DNA of 18,294 nt from Dehalococcoidia bacterium (GCA_030640385.1 DAOWJL010000009.1:1-18294), one strand, 5' to 3'. Shown: positions 7,264 through 15,577, counted from the stretch's first letter. Notes: generated by a model not told the origin, from the letters alone. A program made the numbers and translations.

Positions 7264-8226
7264 ATGGTCACTAAAGTTACCCGATCATCAGTTGAACCGA
7301 ACGACATCCCCGCCATTCAGACATCAAACCTGACCAAACTATTCGGCAGCCTGGTTGCCGTTGATGGCATTAACCTGGAAATTAAAAAGGGAGAGCTGTT
7401 CGCTTTTCTGGGACCCAACGGGGCTGGTAAAACAACCACCATCAGTATGCTCAGCTGTCTGCTTAAGCCCACCAGCGGCACCGCCACTATTATGGGCTAT
7501 GATATAAATAAGGAGCCCTATAAGATCAAACAAATCATAGGAGTATCCCCACAGGAAACAACCCTATCGGAGCACCTCAATTCTATGGAAAATCTGGCTC
7601 TGGTGGGGTATCTTCATAGTATTGAACCCAATAAGTTAAAGGCCTGGTCAAAACTTATGCTGGAAACGATGGGATTGACTGATAGAGCTAAAGACCAGGT
7701 CAGGAAGCTCTCCGGTGGTATGAAAAGAAGGCTGAGTATTGCTATGGCGTTGATTCACAATCCACAGATTATATTCCTTGATGAGCCCACCCTGGGCTTG
7801 GACCCACAGGCAAGAAGAGCCGTCTGGGACTATATCTCCCGCCTTAAGGGCGATAAGACGATCCTGCTGACGACTCACTATATGGAAGAGGCGGATATTC
7901 TGGCTGACCGCATCGGTATTATTGACGAGGGCAGGATTGCAGCTCTGGGTACAAGCCTCGAGCTTAAAGCTGATACAATTGAAACACACACGATGGTTGT
8001 CTACGCCTGGAACCTGACGCAGAAGGTCATTATGGAACTGCGTAACCGATACGAAAAAATAGAGATAAGCAACGGTACGATGACGTTAAGCGATAAAAAG
8101 CTTGATTTCAAGGATATTATCGACCGGCTACATGCCGCCGGTACAGTCGTTCGCTCAGCATATATAAAAGAGCCGACTCTTGAGGACGCCTTCCTCAAGA
8201 TAACCGGAAAGGAATTGAGGACATGA
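7264..8226 (+). CDS. ABC transporter ATP-binding protein (ABC-2/DrrA type)
   Basis: Nucleotide-binding subunit of a membrane exporter, 320 residues. Visible motifs: Walker A GPNGAGKTT (50-58), signature LSGGMKRR (149-156), Walker B with catalytic Glu IIFLDEP (169-175), D-loop GLDPQAR, and switch His205 in LTTHYMEEAD. A C-terminal extension of about 85 residues after the ATPase core is usual for the DrrA/CcmA-like group. It overlaps the permease gene by ATGA, so the two are co-translated. The substrate cannot be deduced; drug, lipid or polysaccharide export are all known for the family. Confidence 0.95.
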   Translation: MVTKVTRSSVEPNDIPAIQTSNLTKLFGSLVAVDGINLEIKKGELFAFLGPNGAGKTTTISMLSCLLKPTSGTATIMGYDINKEPYKIKQIIGVSPQETTLSEHLNSMENLALVGYLHSIEPNKLKAWSKLMLETMGLTDRAKDQVRKLSGGMKRRLSIAMALIHNPQIIFLDEPTLGLDPQARRAVWDYISRLKGDKTILLTTHYMEEADILADRIGIIDEGRIAALGTSLELKADTIETHTMVVYAWNLTQKVIMELRNRYEKIEISNGTMTLSDKKLDFKDIIDRLHAAGTVVRSAYIKEPTLEDAFLKITGKELRT

Positions 8227-9323
8227 GGTTCTGGCAGCTGTTTACAAGGAGCCTCAAGGAAACATACCGCGACCCTCTGGCGTTGGGTTTTTTACTGGCT
8301 TTCCCGCTTATGTTTATGCTTCTTTTCGGCGCCGCATTCGGTGGGGATACTGCCCCCAGCTTTACCATCGGCATAATAGATAACGACCAGACCGAAGTAT
8401 CACAGGGCTTTGTTACTGACGTCCTTGGCGAGGAGATAGAGACGATTGAGACCACCAACTTTGATGACACCGATACTGCTCTGGAAGAACTTAAATTAGG
8501 CAATATCAGTGCCTATATCGTTCTTCCCGACGGCTTCGGCGGGCAGGTATTGCAGATACGGCAGGGCGAAGAAGGTAATATAGCGTTAAACATCACCTTT
8601 GATGAAAGCGACCTGTTTGTATCAGAGCAGGTTATCTCAATCATCAATGCCGCCACCCGCGAATTTGCCAGAATCGAGATACCGATAACTATCAACGCCA
8701 ATCCCATTAACATTGAGACGGATATAAGTCAGATTGACTTCATCGCACCGGGAATAATAATCTTCGGCCTTCTAATTATGATACCCACCTCAGGGCGAAT
8801 TATGCTGAGGGACAAGGAGAACCGGTTCCTGAATCGTATGCTTACCACCCCTACCAAACCCTGGGAGTTCATTGCCGGCTATTCGCTGAGCATGGTGGTT
8901 CTTGCCATCGCCCAGATATTGATTTTTATCCTGCTGGGCTGGCTGTTTGGTATGGATATTGTCGGTAGCATCTTGCTGGCATTTCTTATCTTCCTGTTGA
9001 CTGCCATTTGCAGTATCGGCATCGGTATGGTCGTCGCTTCTCTCTCCAAATCCGAAAACCAGGGAGAGTCGCTCAGCTGGCTGTTCTCTATGCCGCTCGC
9101 CATCCTCTCCGGTGTCTGGTTCTCCTCGGAGTTCATGCCGTCATATATGCGCACCTTTGCCGACCTCTTCCCCTTCTCCCACGCCGTCGAGGCATCACGG
9201 GCTGTCATTACCCGCGGCGTCGGCATGGAAGCGATAAGTGGCGACTTTTTCTTCCTCGTCGGTTGGGCTGCCGGTATCTTTATTATCGGCACTATACTAT
9301 TCAGCAGAACTATGCGCAGTTAA
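8223..9323 (+). CDS. ABC-2 type transporter permease
   Basis: Membrane subunit (366 residues) of the exporter whose ATPase lies immediately upstream. Topology is typical of long ABC-2 permeases: one N-terminal membrane helix (about 19-41), a large extracytoplasmic domain (about 42-168, starting IGIIDNDQTEVSQGF), and further hydrophobic helices at roughly 171-191, 216-243, 246-275, 285-305 and 340-362. The segment ENRFLNRMLTTPTKPWEFI between helices is the family's coupling region. The start ATG overlaps the ATPase stop, and GAGG lies just ahead of it. mtnA follows after 5 bases. Confidence 0.93.
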   Translation: MRFWQLFTRSLKETYRDPLALGFLLAFPLMFMLLFGAAFGGDTAPSFTIGIIDNDQTEVSQGFVTDVLGEEIETIETTNFDDTDTALEELKLGNISAYIVLPDGFGGQVLQIRQGEEGNIALNITFDESDLFVSEQVISIINAATREFARIEIPITINANPINIETDISQIDFIAPGIIIFGLLIMIPTSGRIMLRDKENRFLNRMLTTPTKPWEFIAGYSLSMVVLAIAQILIFILLGWLFGMDIVGSILLAFLIFLLTAICSIGIGMVVASLSKSENQGESLSWLFSMPLAILSGVWFSSEFMPSYMRTFADLFPFSHAVEASRAVITRGVGMEAISGDFFFLVGWAAGIFIIGTILFSRTMRS

Positions 9324-9328
9324 AGCTT

Positions 9329-10351
9329 ATGATAGCAATTGAATGGCTTTGCGATAGACTAAAAATAATCGACCAGAGCAGATTACCTCACGAAGAAGTC
9401 TACCTTGAGCTTAGCGGCTATCAGGATATTGCCCGGGCGATAAGGGATATGAATATCCGTGGCGCACCGGCTATCGGCGTCGCCGCCGGCTATGGCACCG
9501 CCCTGGGTGCCAATGCCATTAAAACCACAGATATGAACCAGTTCCAAAAAGAGCTTTCAGAAGTTATAGAAACCCTGGTTTCCACCCGCCCCACCGCCGT
9601 GAACCTTTTCCGTGTCGCCGAACGCATGAAAAAAGTGGCTGCTTTTGGCAAAGACGTGGAGGAAATAAAGAAAGCGCTGACAGATGAAGCGGTTAAAATA
9701 CATTTCGAAGAGGAAAAGGCGACTGAAAAGATCAGCCATCTCGGCGCCGAGCTTTTAAATGATGGCTTCGGCGTCCTGACCCACTGCAATACGGGTCCCC
9801 TCGCCACCGCCGGTCACGGCACCGCCCTGGGGGTAATAATCTATGCCCACCGGCAGGGCAAGAAACTCAGGGTGTTTGTCACCGAAACCCGCCCCCGCTG
9901 CCAGGGGGCAAAGCTGACCGCCTGGGAGCTGAAGCAGGCCGGCGTGCCCTTCACCCTTATAACCGATTCCATGGCCGGCTACTTTATGAAACGGGGAGAG
10001 ATTGACTGTGTCATTGTTGGTGCTGATAGAATTGCCGCCAATGGCTATACTGCTAATAAGATTGGCACATATACCCTGGCGGTACTTGCCAATGCACACG
10101 GCATACCTTTCTATGTCGCCGCACCGACGACCACCATTGACTTCTCCCTGATCAGTGGATACCAGATCCCTATTGAAGAGCGAAGCCCGGAAGAAGTAAC
10201 CCATATCCAGGGGATGAGAATAGCCCCCGAAGGAACTCAAGCCGCCAACCCCGCCTTTGACATTACCCCCAGCCAGTACATCACCGCCATCATCACCGAA
10301 AAGGGTATAATAAAACATCCTCTGGGGGAGGGGATTGGGAGGGTAGCTTAG
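9329..10351 (+). CDS. mtnA: Methylthioribose-1-phosphate isomerase
   Basis: Converts 5-methylthioribose-1-phosphate to methylthioribulose-1-phosphate in methionine salvage; related to eIF2B subunits. The 340-residue protein shows RGAPAIGVAAGYG, THCNTGPLATAGHGTALG with Cys153, TETRPRCQGAKLTAWEL, VGADRIAANG with Asp233, and FYVAAPTTTID. Cys153 and Asp233 match the catalytic pair known from B. subtilis MtnA (Cys160 and Asp240, the same 80-residue spacing). The open frame extends far upstream through the permease gene, but ATG 9329 gives the canonical N-terminus (IEWLCDRLKIIDQ). It is coupled to the permease gene 5 bases upstream. mtnP follows after one intervening gene. Confidence 0.96.
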   Translation: MIAIEWLCDRLKIIDQSRLPHEEVYLELSGYQDIARAIRDMNIRGAPAIGVAAGYGTALGANAIKTTDMNQFQKELSEVIETLVSTRPTAVNLFRVAERMKKVAAFGKDVEEIKKALTDEAVKIHFEEEKATEKISHLGAELLNDGFGVLTHCNTGPLATAGHGTALGVIIYAHRQGKKLRVFVTETRPRCQGAKLTAWELKQAGVPFTLITDSMAGYFMKRGEIDCVIVGADRIAANGYTANKIGTYTLAVLANAHGIPFYVAAPTTTIDFSLISGYQIPIEERSPEEVTHIQGMRIAPEGTQAANPAFDITPSQYITAIITEKGIIKHPLGEGIGRVA

Positions 10352-10354
10352 AGA

Positions 10355-11173
10355 ATGAGCAAGAGAAATAAAACTTACAAGCGTGTAAAATTTACACCAC
10401 CTGTTATTAAAGAAGCAGAAAAGCTACTTGTTTCTATTCTGGACAAAAAAGATAGAAAAATGACAGGTCAAACCTTAAGATTAAGACAATCCGATATAGA
10501 TTACCGTGATTATGACGAAAATGAGGAAGAGTCATTTTTTTCAGACTATTTAAAAGAATTTGTATATGCTTCTTTTAGTAAGCATTTTAATTGGGGTGAA
10601 GGGGAAATATCATTTGAGGCTTATTTCCATACAAATGGACATGAATATACTACAGTTGGTGTATCAATGCCAAATATAAACCATGTTGAGAAGGTTTTTA
10701 ACTTCTTAGAATCAAAGGTAGAAGACTGTAGTTTATCTCCAGAACCGACAATACCTAATAAAAGAAAAACCGACTGGATTAAAGAAATAACTAATAAAGT
10801 AGACAGGTATTGCCCTATAGCAGGTCGAAAACTTAAAACAGCGTTAATTAAGCTTGAATCAAAGAATGAAGAGGAATGGCAGAGTGCCTGTATGCTGGTA
10901 AGAGATGCATGGATAGAATTAGCCGATAAATTATGCAAAGCAGGTAATGTTGATACTTCGGATATTAAAGCTGATTCTGTAGTTGAAAAGCTTAGAAAGC
11001 TTAAAATAGATAAAGCCGACGAGAAACTTTTTAATCTTGCTAGAGATTCCTTTAATCTCTGTTTTAAACACCATAAGCGTTCTATTGAAAACGATACCGC
11101 TGTCGCTTGTGTAGTTTCATCTATTGTATCAATGAAAACGGTAATTCAGGAGGTTCTTAATGCCCCAAGCTAA
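10355..11173 (+). CDS. AT-rich orphan protein inserted between mtnA and mtnP
   Basis: A 272-residue protein I do not recognise. It has a mixed alpha/beta N-terminal half (about 1-125; basic start, acidic stretch DYDENEEES at 53-60, strands ISFEAYF and EYTTVGVSM) and a helical C-terminal half (about 138-268). There is no signal peptide or membrane segment. Base composition differs sharply from its neighbours: by hand count the line at 10381-10440 has 20/60 G+C, against 38/60 for 9841-9900 in mtnA. Arginines are often AGA. It starts 3 bases after the mtnA stop, with GGGAGGG at 10337-10343, and its last 14 bases overlap mtnP, so the mtnP ribosome binding site is inside this gene. It looks like a horizontally acquired insert that kept the operon intact; a defence-related role is possible but unproven. 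Confidence 0.8.
   Translation: MSKRNKTYKRVKFTPPVIKEAEKLLVSILDKKDRKMTGQTLRLRQSDIDYRDYDENEEESFFSDYLKEFVYASFSKHFNWGEGEISFEAYFHTNGHEYTTVGVSMPNINHVEKVFNFLESKVEDCSLSPEPTIPNKRKTDWIKEITNKVDRYCPIAGRKLKTALIKLESKNEEEWQSACMLVRDAWIELADKLCKAGNVDTSDIKADSVVEKLRKLKIDKADEKLFNLARDSFNLCFKHHKRSIENDTAVACVVSSIVSMKTVIQEVLNAPS
11147..11153 (+). promoter_or_regulatory. mtnP ribosome binding site inside the orphan gene
   Basis: CAGGAGG, 6 bases ahead of the mtnP ATG at 11160, is a near-perfect Shine-Dalgarno sequence. It also encodes residues near the C-terminus of the upstream AT-rich protein (the VIQEVLNAPS end), which terminates 14 bases inside mtnP. Confidence 0.85.
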
Positions 11174-12023
11174 AGTGGGGGTGATTGGCGGCACGGGATT
11201 GTATGACGTGGAGGGGCTGGTGGAGGTGGAGGAGGTTAGCCTTGATACCCCATTCGGCAAGCCGAGCGATGTTATAATCACCGGCAAACTGAGCGGGGTG
11301 GGGGTTGCCTTCCTGCCGCGGCACGGGCGGGGGCACAGCATAATGCCCACCGAAGTTCCGTCAAGGGCTAACATATACGCCCTGAAATCGCTGGGGGTGG
11401 AAAGTATCATCGCCATAAACTCCGTCGGCAGCCTGAAGGAAGAGATAAAACAGGGAGATCTAGTCATCCCCGACCAGCTTATAGACCGCACCAAAAGCAG
11501 GGTAAATAGCTTCTTCGGCGGCGGTATCGTCGCCCATATCCAGTTTTCTGAGCCGTTCTGCCCGCAGCTACGGCAGGTTCTATACAGGGCAGCCGTGGAG
11601 GCGGGGGCAAATGCCCACCCCGGCGGCACCTACGTGGTGATGGAGGGTCCCGCCTTCTCCACAAAAGCCGAATCCCACCTCCACCGCTCGTGGGGGGCGG
11701 ATGTTATCGGTATGACGGCTCTGCCCGAAGCCAAACTGGCACGCGAAGCCGAAATCTGCTACGCTATAATCGCCTGCGCCACCGACTACGACGTCTGGCA
11801 CGAAACGGAAGGGGAAGTGGGGGTGGGGGTCATCCTGGAAACGATGCGCCGCCAGGAAGAACTTTGCAAGCAGATAATAAAGTTTTCCATCCCCAAAATA
11901 GCAGACGTTGAAGGCTGTAAATGCTCCGGCGCACTTCAGGGAGCTATCGTTACCGCACCGGAAGCAATGCCGGCTGAGACAAAGAAAAAGCTGGACCTGT
12001 TAATAGGAAAGTATATCCGTTGA
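11160..12023 (+). CDS. mtnP: S-methyl-5'-thioadenosine phosphorylase
   Basis: Cleaves methylthioadenosine with phosphate to adenine and 5-methylthioribose-1-phosphate, the substrate of MtnA. The 287-residue protein has GGTGLYD (10-16), the phosphate-binding RHGRGH (54-59), MEGPAFSTKAES (161-172) and GMTALPEAKLAREAEICYA. The TDYD segment carries Asp209 and Asp211, the adenine-recognising pair of MTA phosphorylases (Asp220/Asp222 in the human enzyme), which argues against an inosine/guanosine-specific PNP. The next gene starts 11 bases after the stop. The phosphorylase route means no separate MTA nucleosidase or methylthioribose kinase is required. Confidence 0.96.
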   Translation: MPQAKVGVIGGTGLYDVEGLVEVEEVSLDTPFGKPSDVIITGKLSGVGVAFLPRHGRGHSIMPTEVPSRANIYALKSLGVESIIAINSVGSLKEEIKQGDLVIPDQLIDRTKSRVNSFFGGGIVAHIQFSEPFCPQLRQVLYRAAVEAGANAHPGGTYVVMEGPAFSTKAESHLHRSWGADVIGMTALPEAKLAREAEICYAIIACATDYDVWHETEGEVGVGVILETMRRQEELCKQIIKFSIPKIADVEGCKCSGALQGAIVTAPEAMPAETKKKLDLLIGKYIR

Positions 12024-12034
12024 GGATTTGAAAT

Positions 12035-13060
12035 ATGCCCGATACAAGATTTGGTTGCCTGCCGACGATGATAGGCAGCATGCCCCACACCGACCCGGAA
12101 AAGGCATGCGCTCTGGTCAACCATTATTTGAAGGACATACCCGCCTGGCCACAGCTGCCCAAACGCTCTTTCAGGGAGAATATGTCGGTGCAGTTCAGCC
12201 AGGGGTTCCCCGGCATCATTGAAAAGGATAACAGTGTTTATGTGGACCGCTCCATAGACTGGGACGAGCCTCTGGAGGAGCTGTATAATGCTTACCTTGA
12301 AAATAATATTGATAAATACCCGGTCGGCGCCGATTATGCCGCCGGATTGCATACTTTCCTTTCCCGAACAGATTTAAAACCAGGGGCGGTCAAGGGACAG
12401 ATAACAGGCCCCATTAGCTGGGGACTTAGCGTCACCGATGACAGCAAACGAGCCATACTATATGACGATATGCTTTCCGACGCCGCCGCCAAGCTGCTGC
12501 GTCTCAAGGCAGGCTGGCAGGAAAAGGCACTGAGTAAAATCTCCAAAAATACGATTCTCTTTATTGATGAGCCGTCAATGGCTTCCTACGGCTCCGCCTT
12601 CTTCTCCCTGCCCAGAGAGAGAGTTATCAGCCTGCTGGAGGAGGTTCTGGACGGCATCAGCGGAATCAAGGGTATCCACTGCTGCGGCAATACGGACTGG
12701 CCTATAATTCTCGGCACCAGCACCGATATTCTCAGCTTTGATACCTATAACTATGCCGAAAGCCTGACCCTTTACCCCGCAGAAGTAAAACAATTTCTGG
12801 ACAGGAACGGGGCTATCGCCTGGGGCATTGCGCCCAACGCCGAAGACAATCTTAACACGGAAACGGTATCCAGCCTCAAAGACCGCCTGGAAGAAGCGAT
12901 GTCACCTTTTACCAGAAAGGAAATACCATTCAGACAGCTGGTTGAGCAGGGGCTACTGACCCCCAGCTGTAGCCTGTCCCTCCTCACCGAAGAGGCAGCC
13001 GCCCATACACTTGAACTTCTAGCCGGGCTATCTCAAGAGATAAGAAAGCGTTACGGATAA
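12035..13060 (+). CDS. Core-MetE methionine synthase (MesB-like, folate-independent)
   Basis: A 341-residue, single-domain homologue of the C-terminal catalytic half of cobalamin-independent methionine synthase (UROD/MetE superfamily); it lacks the folate-binding N-terminal half. Motifs: CLPTMIGSMPHTDP at the N-terminus, GQITGPISWG, FIDEPSM (the MetE DEP motif), HCCGNTDW with His215 and Cys217 in the zinc-ligand spacing H-x-C, a possible ligand Glu242, and Cys312 in LTPSCSL. Such 'core' enzymes methylate homocysteine using methyl-corrinoids. The MesB family is described in anaerobes with the Wood-Ljungdahl pathway, probably taking methyl from the corrinoid iron-sulfur protein. Placement beside mtnAP, ahcY and metK supports methionine synthesis. 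The specific MesB assignment is from memory. GAGGAT (12022-12027) sits 7 bases before the ATG. Confidence 0.8.
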   Translation: MPDTRFGCLPTMIGSMPHTDPEKACALVNHYLKDIPAWPQLPKRSFRENMSVQFSQGFPGIIEKDNSVYVDRSIDWDEPLEELYNAYLENNIDKYPVGADYAAGLHTFLSRTDLKPGAVKGQITGPISWGLSVTDDSKRAILYDDMLSDAAAKLLRLKAGWQEKALSKISKNTILFIDEPSMASYGSAFFSLPRERVISLLEEVLDGISGIKGIHCCGNTDWPIILGTSTDILSFDTYNYAESLTLYPAEVKQFLDRNGAIAWGIAPNAEDNLNTETVSSLKDRLEEAMSPFTRKEIPFRQLVEQGLLTPSCSLSLLTEEAAAHTLELLAGLSQEIRKRYG

Positions 13061-13072
13061 AGGAGGGTCTTT

Positions 13073-13273
13073 ATGGAATGCAGCATCGATGCCAATAAAG
13101 CTATCTGCAACTGCACCTACGAACCCTGTTCCAGAAAGGGCAAATGCTGTGAGTGTATCGCCTATCACCTCAAGTCTGATGAGCTACCCGCCTGCGTCTT
13201 TCCCAAAGATATAGAAAGGACTTTTGACCGCTCATTTACCCGCTTTTCCGGTTATGTATCACACGGCAGATAG
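13073..13273 (+). CDS. Small cysteine-rich protein, DUF6485-like
   Basis: A 66-residue protein with eight cysteines (3, 12, 14, 19, 25, 26, 28, 41) and the TYEPCSRKGKCCECIAYH and LPACVFPKDIERTFDRS segments that I recognise as the DUF6485 family. The spacing suggests a small metal-binding (zinc or iron) fold; function is unknown. Strong ribosome binding site AAGGAGG just ahead of the ATG. It begins 12 bases after the methionine synthase gene and is surely cotranscribed with it, so a link to that enzyme is worth considering. Confidence 0.85.
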   Translation: MECSIDANKAICNCTYEPCSRKGKCCECIAYHLKSDELPACVFPKDIERTFDRSFTRFSGYVSHGR

Positions 13274-13278
13274 CCTGT

Positions 13279-13307
13279 CGTTAAAATAATGTCTTTTGGA
13301 TTATACT
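13279..13307 (+). promoter_or_regulatory. Weak possible internal promoter
   Basis: The 76-base gap between the DUF6485 gene and the next gene is the longest in the plus-strand gene run. It contains TATACT at 13302-13307 (five of six consensus) but only CGTTAA at the -35 position. It might start a transcript for the four downstream genes. No terminator hairpin with a T-run is evident in the gap. Confidence 0.3.
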
Positions 13308-13349
13308 ATCAGCACTATCATAAATAAAGATTTAAGGAAATAAACAGCT

Positions 13350-14015
13350 ATGTCCCTTTCAGAATCAGAGGAAATTGAAATAAACCCCCTGTTTAATGCC
13401 ACGTTTGTTATCATCAGTGAAAGCATTAACAATATTTTTCCGGATTACAACAGCCGCAGATTCTACAGGTCTCTTTTAACCGGTGGCAAAACGATGGCAA
13501 ATGCAGTGGCTGCCAGGTGCCAGGGGCTAAGGGAAGTCTGCGGTGATATTGATAAGACAAAGGCGCTGGCTCTAACCAAATTGTTCACCCTGCTTATGCT
13601 ATCACAGACCTTCCGCTGGCTTGAGAATCAGGAATCAGAAACAGAATATACTGATAATCTCAATCTGTCTGCGGTGTCAATTATCTTAAACCTCTTTGAT
13701 GATAACTCCGAGGAGTCAGTTAAAGATTTCATAAATATGGATGCCCAGTTCAGGTATGAGCTGAAGCACCACGACCACATGACACATATGGCAGTACTTC
13801 TACTGGCTAAAGCCTGTGAAGCCTGCGGTCACAAGTGCATCGAATGGAGCAAGGTTTCCTTTCCCTTTAAGTCACTGCAGCCACTGACCGCCTCCAGGGC
13901 TATTGTCGATGCGGCAACGATAAACAGTGTAAACGACATCCGGGTAGTAATAAGCAGCATTTCCTCCGGTGTGCAGGCAATGGTTAATTACCACGAGGAG
14001 CATACTGAATCTTGA
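13350..14015 (+). CDS. Hypothetical protein with a His/Cys-rich segment
   Basis: A 221-residue, mostly helical, soluble-looking protein I do not recognise. It holds a histidine cluster KHHDHMTHM (His140, 141, 143, 146) followed by CEACGHKC (Cys156, 159, 163 and His161), which could make one metal site; this is inferred from residue spacing only. No signal peptide or transmembrane helix is seen. ATG 13350 has AAGGAA 10 bases ahead. It overlaps the bifunctional kinase gene by TTGA, so the two are translationally coupled and may act together. Confidence 0.8.
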   Translation: MSLSESEEIEINPLFNATFVIISESINNIFPDYNSRRFYRSLLTGGKTMANAVAARCQGLREVCGDIDKTKALALTKLFTLLMLSQTFRWLENQESETEYTDNLNLSAVSIILNLFDDNSEESVKDFINMDAQFRYELKHHDHMTHMAVLLLAKACEACGHKCIEWSKVSFPFKSLQPLTASRAIVDAATINSVNDIRVVISSISSGVQAMVNYHEEHTES

Positions 14016-15577
14016 TACCCAAGCTACCCGATATGGTTCAGGCATTACTGGAACCAGAAGCCTACCCCGAAGCGACAGAAGGTGTTGAACTAGAGCAGAC
14101 CCAGATGTCTTTTGTCTTTCTGACCGATAGCTATGCTTACAAGATAAAAAAGCCGGTAAATCTGGGTTACCTGGACTATACCACCCTGGAAAACCGTCTT
14201 TTCTACTGCAAAAAAGAGGTAGAGCTCAACAAAAGGCTTTGCCCCGACGCCTATCTGGGGGTGATAACTATAAACCGTCAGCAGGATAGTTTTTCAATCG
14301 GCGGTGCCGGCGAGGTAATAGAATATGCGGTAAAAATGCGCCGCCTTCCCCGGGAACTCATGATGGATACGCTGCTCGAAAGCAACAGCGTATCAACCGA
14401 AATGATAAGCCGATTGGCTGATAAAATAGCAGCCTTTCATAGACAGGCAGAGACAAACGGGGAAATAAGCATCTTCGGCAAAGTTGATACCATCAGCCAG
14501 AACACCGAAGAGAACTTCAGCCAGACAGAAAAATATATCGGCAGAACTGTATCCAGCCACCAGTATCAGCAAATCAAAGAATATAACCGCAGCTTTATCA
14601 GTGAAAACGCCGACCTTTTTGGAAAAAGGATAAAAAATAACCGAATAAGGGACTGCCATGGCGACCTGCGCACGGCTCACATCTGCTTTGAAAACGGCAT
14701 CTGCATCTACGACTGCATTGAATTCAACGACCGCTTCAGATACGGCGATGTTGCCTCTGAGGTTGCCTTCCTGGCGATGGACTTAGACCACCACGGGCGG
14801 GCAGACCTCGGCCACAGCTTTGTTAAAGAATACATAACCCAGAGTCGGGACGGAGAATTAAACTATCTGCTAAACTTCTACAAGTGCTACCGCGCCTACG
14901 TGCGGGGCAAGGTAGCCAGCTTCAAGCTGGACGACCCCTATATCACCAAAGGTGAACAGGATGCAGCAACTAAAGCAGCCGGCAGCTACTTTGATTTAGC
15001 CTACTCTTATGTAAAGCCAACGCCAAGCCTGTTTATCACCACCGGTCTTGTTGGCAGTGGCAAAACCGCCCTGTCAAAGGCACTTGCCGGGAGAATGGGA
15101 TTGGTGGTGCTATCATCGGATGTTACCCGTAAGCGTCTGGCACAGATGCCCGCTACCGAACACCGTTTTGAGGAATATGATAGCGGCATCTACTCCCCCG
15201 ATTTCTCCAGAAAAACCTATGATGCACTTATGGCTGAAGCAAAAAGTATCCTCGCAGAAGGCGGCTCGGTGATTATGGACGCCTCTTTCATAAAAGCCGC
15301 GGAGAGGAAAAAGGCAAAAGCGCTGGCTGAGGAAATGAATGCCAGCTTCTATATTTTAGAATGCAAACCGGATGAAGAAACTATCCGCCAACGCCTCAAC
15401 CAGCGTCTGGAGAAAGGCTCGGTATCGGATGGACGCTGGAAGATATATGAAATTCAAAAGGGACAATTCGAACCGGTGGTAGAAGTGCCACCGCAGAAGC
15501 ATGTTATAATAGATACGGCACAACCTATCGATAAGATAGTGCGATATGTTCTGGATAAAGTAGCGAGGAGTGAATAA
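14012..15577 (+). CDS. Bifunctional APH-like kinase / P-loop ATP-binding protein
   Basis: A 521-residue two-domain protein of the COG2187-COG0645 type. The N-terminal domain (about 1-335) is aminoglycoside-phosphotransferase-like: SYAYKIKKPVNLGYLD with the ATP-binding Lys region, catalytic loop DCHGDLRTAHI (HGD 216-218), and CIYDCIEFND with metal-binding Asp234. The C-terminal domain (about 338-515) is a small P-loop kinase: Walker A GLVGSGKT (345-352), LSSDVTRKRL, and VIMDASFIK as a Walker-B-like strand. Substrates are unknown for the family; despite the annotation there is no basis to call it antibiotic resistance. It begins at TTG (14012) overlapping the previous stop, with GAGGAG upstream; ATG 14033 is an alternative. 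It overlaps ahcY by one base. Confidence 0.88.
   Translation: MIPKLPDMVQALLEPEAYPEATEGVELEQTQMSFVFLTDSYAYKIKKPVNLGYLDYTTLENRLFYCKKEVELNKRLCPDAYLGVITINRQQDSFSIGGAGEVIEYAVKMRRLPRELMMDTLLESNSVSTEMISRLADKIAAFHRQAETNGEISIFGKVDTISQNTEENFSQTEKYIGRTVSSHQYQQIKEYNRSFISENADLFGKRIKNNRIRDCHGDLRTAHICFENGICIYDCIEFNDRFRYGDVASEVAFLAMDLDHHGRADLGHSFVKEYITQSRDGELNYLLNFYKCYRAYVRGKVASFKLDDPYITKGEQDAATKAAGSYFDLAYSYVKPTPSLFITTGLVGSGKTALSKALAGRMGLVVLSSDVTRKRLAQMPATEHRFEEYDSGIYSPDFSRKTYDALMAEAKSILAEGGSVIMDASFIKAAERKKAKALAEEMNASFYILECKPDEETIRQRLNQRLEKGSVSDGRWKIYEIQKGQFEPVVEVPPQKHVIIDTAQPIDKIVRYVLDKVARSE

Noticed and set aside
9008..9328. Long upstream extension of the mtnA open frame
   Set aside because: It runs through the permease gene in another frame, gives an Arg/His-rich nonsense-like peptide, and the canonical MtnA N-terminus begins at ATG 9329.
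10337..11162. Target-site duplication flanking the orphan gene
   Set aside because: The similar words at both junctions (GGAGGGT...CTTA and GGAGGTTCTTA) are ribosome binding sites plus starts, too short and degenerate to count as a duplication.
10355..11173. HEPN-type toxin assignment for the AT-rich orphan
   Set aside because: The C-terminal half is helical and has Arg and His residues (Arg230, His239/240), but the spacing does not fit the R-x4-6-H motif. I kept it as unknown.
11111..11629. Long minus-strand and alternative-frame open frames over mtnP, ahcY and metK
   Set aside because: They are antisense or out-of-frame shadows of strongly conserved genes, with no ribosome binding site or recognisable protein.
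14012..15577. Aminoglycoside resistance gene
   Set aside because: Only the APH fold is shared. The two-domain architecture, with a fused P-loop kinase, and the methyl-cycle context do not support a drug-resistance role.
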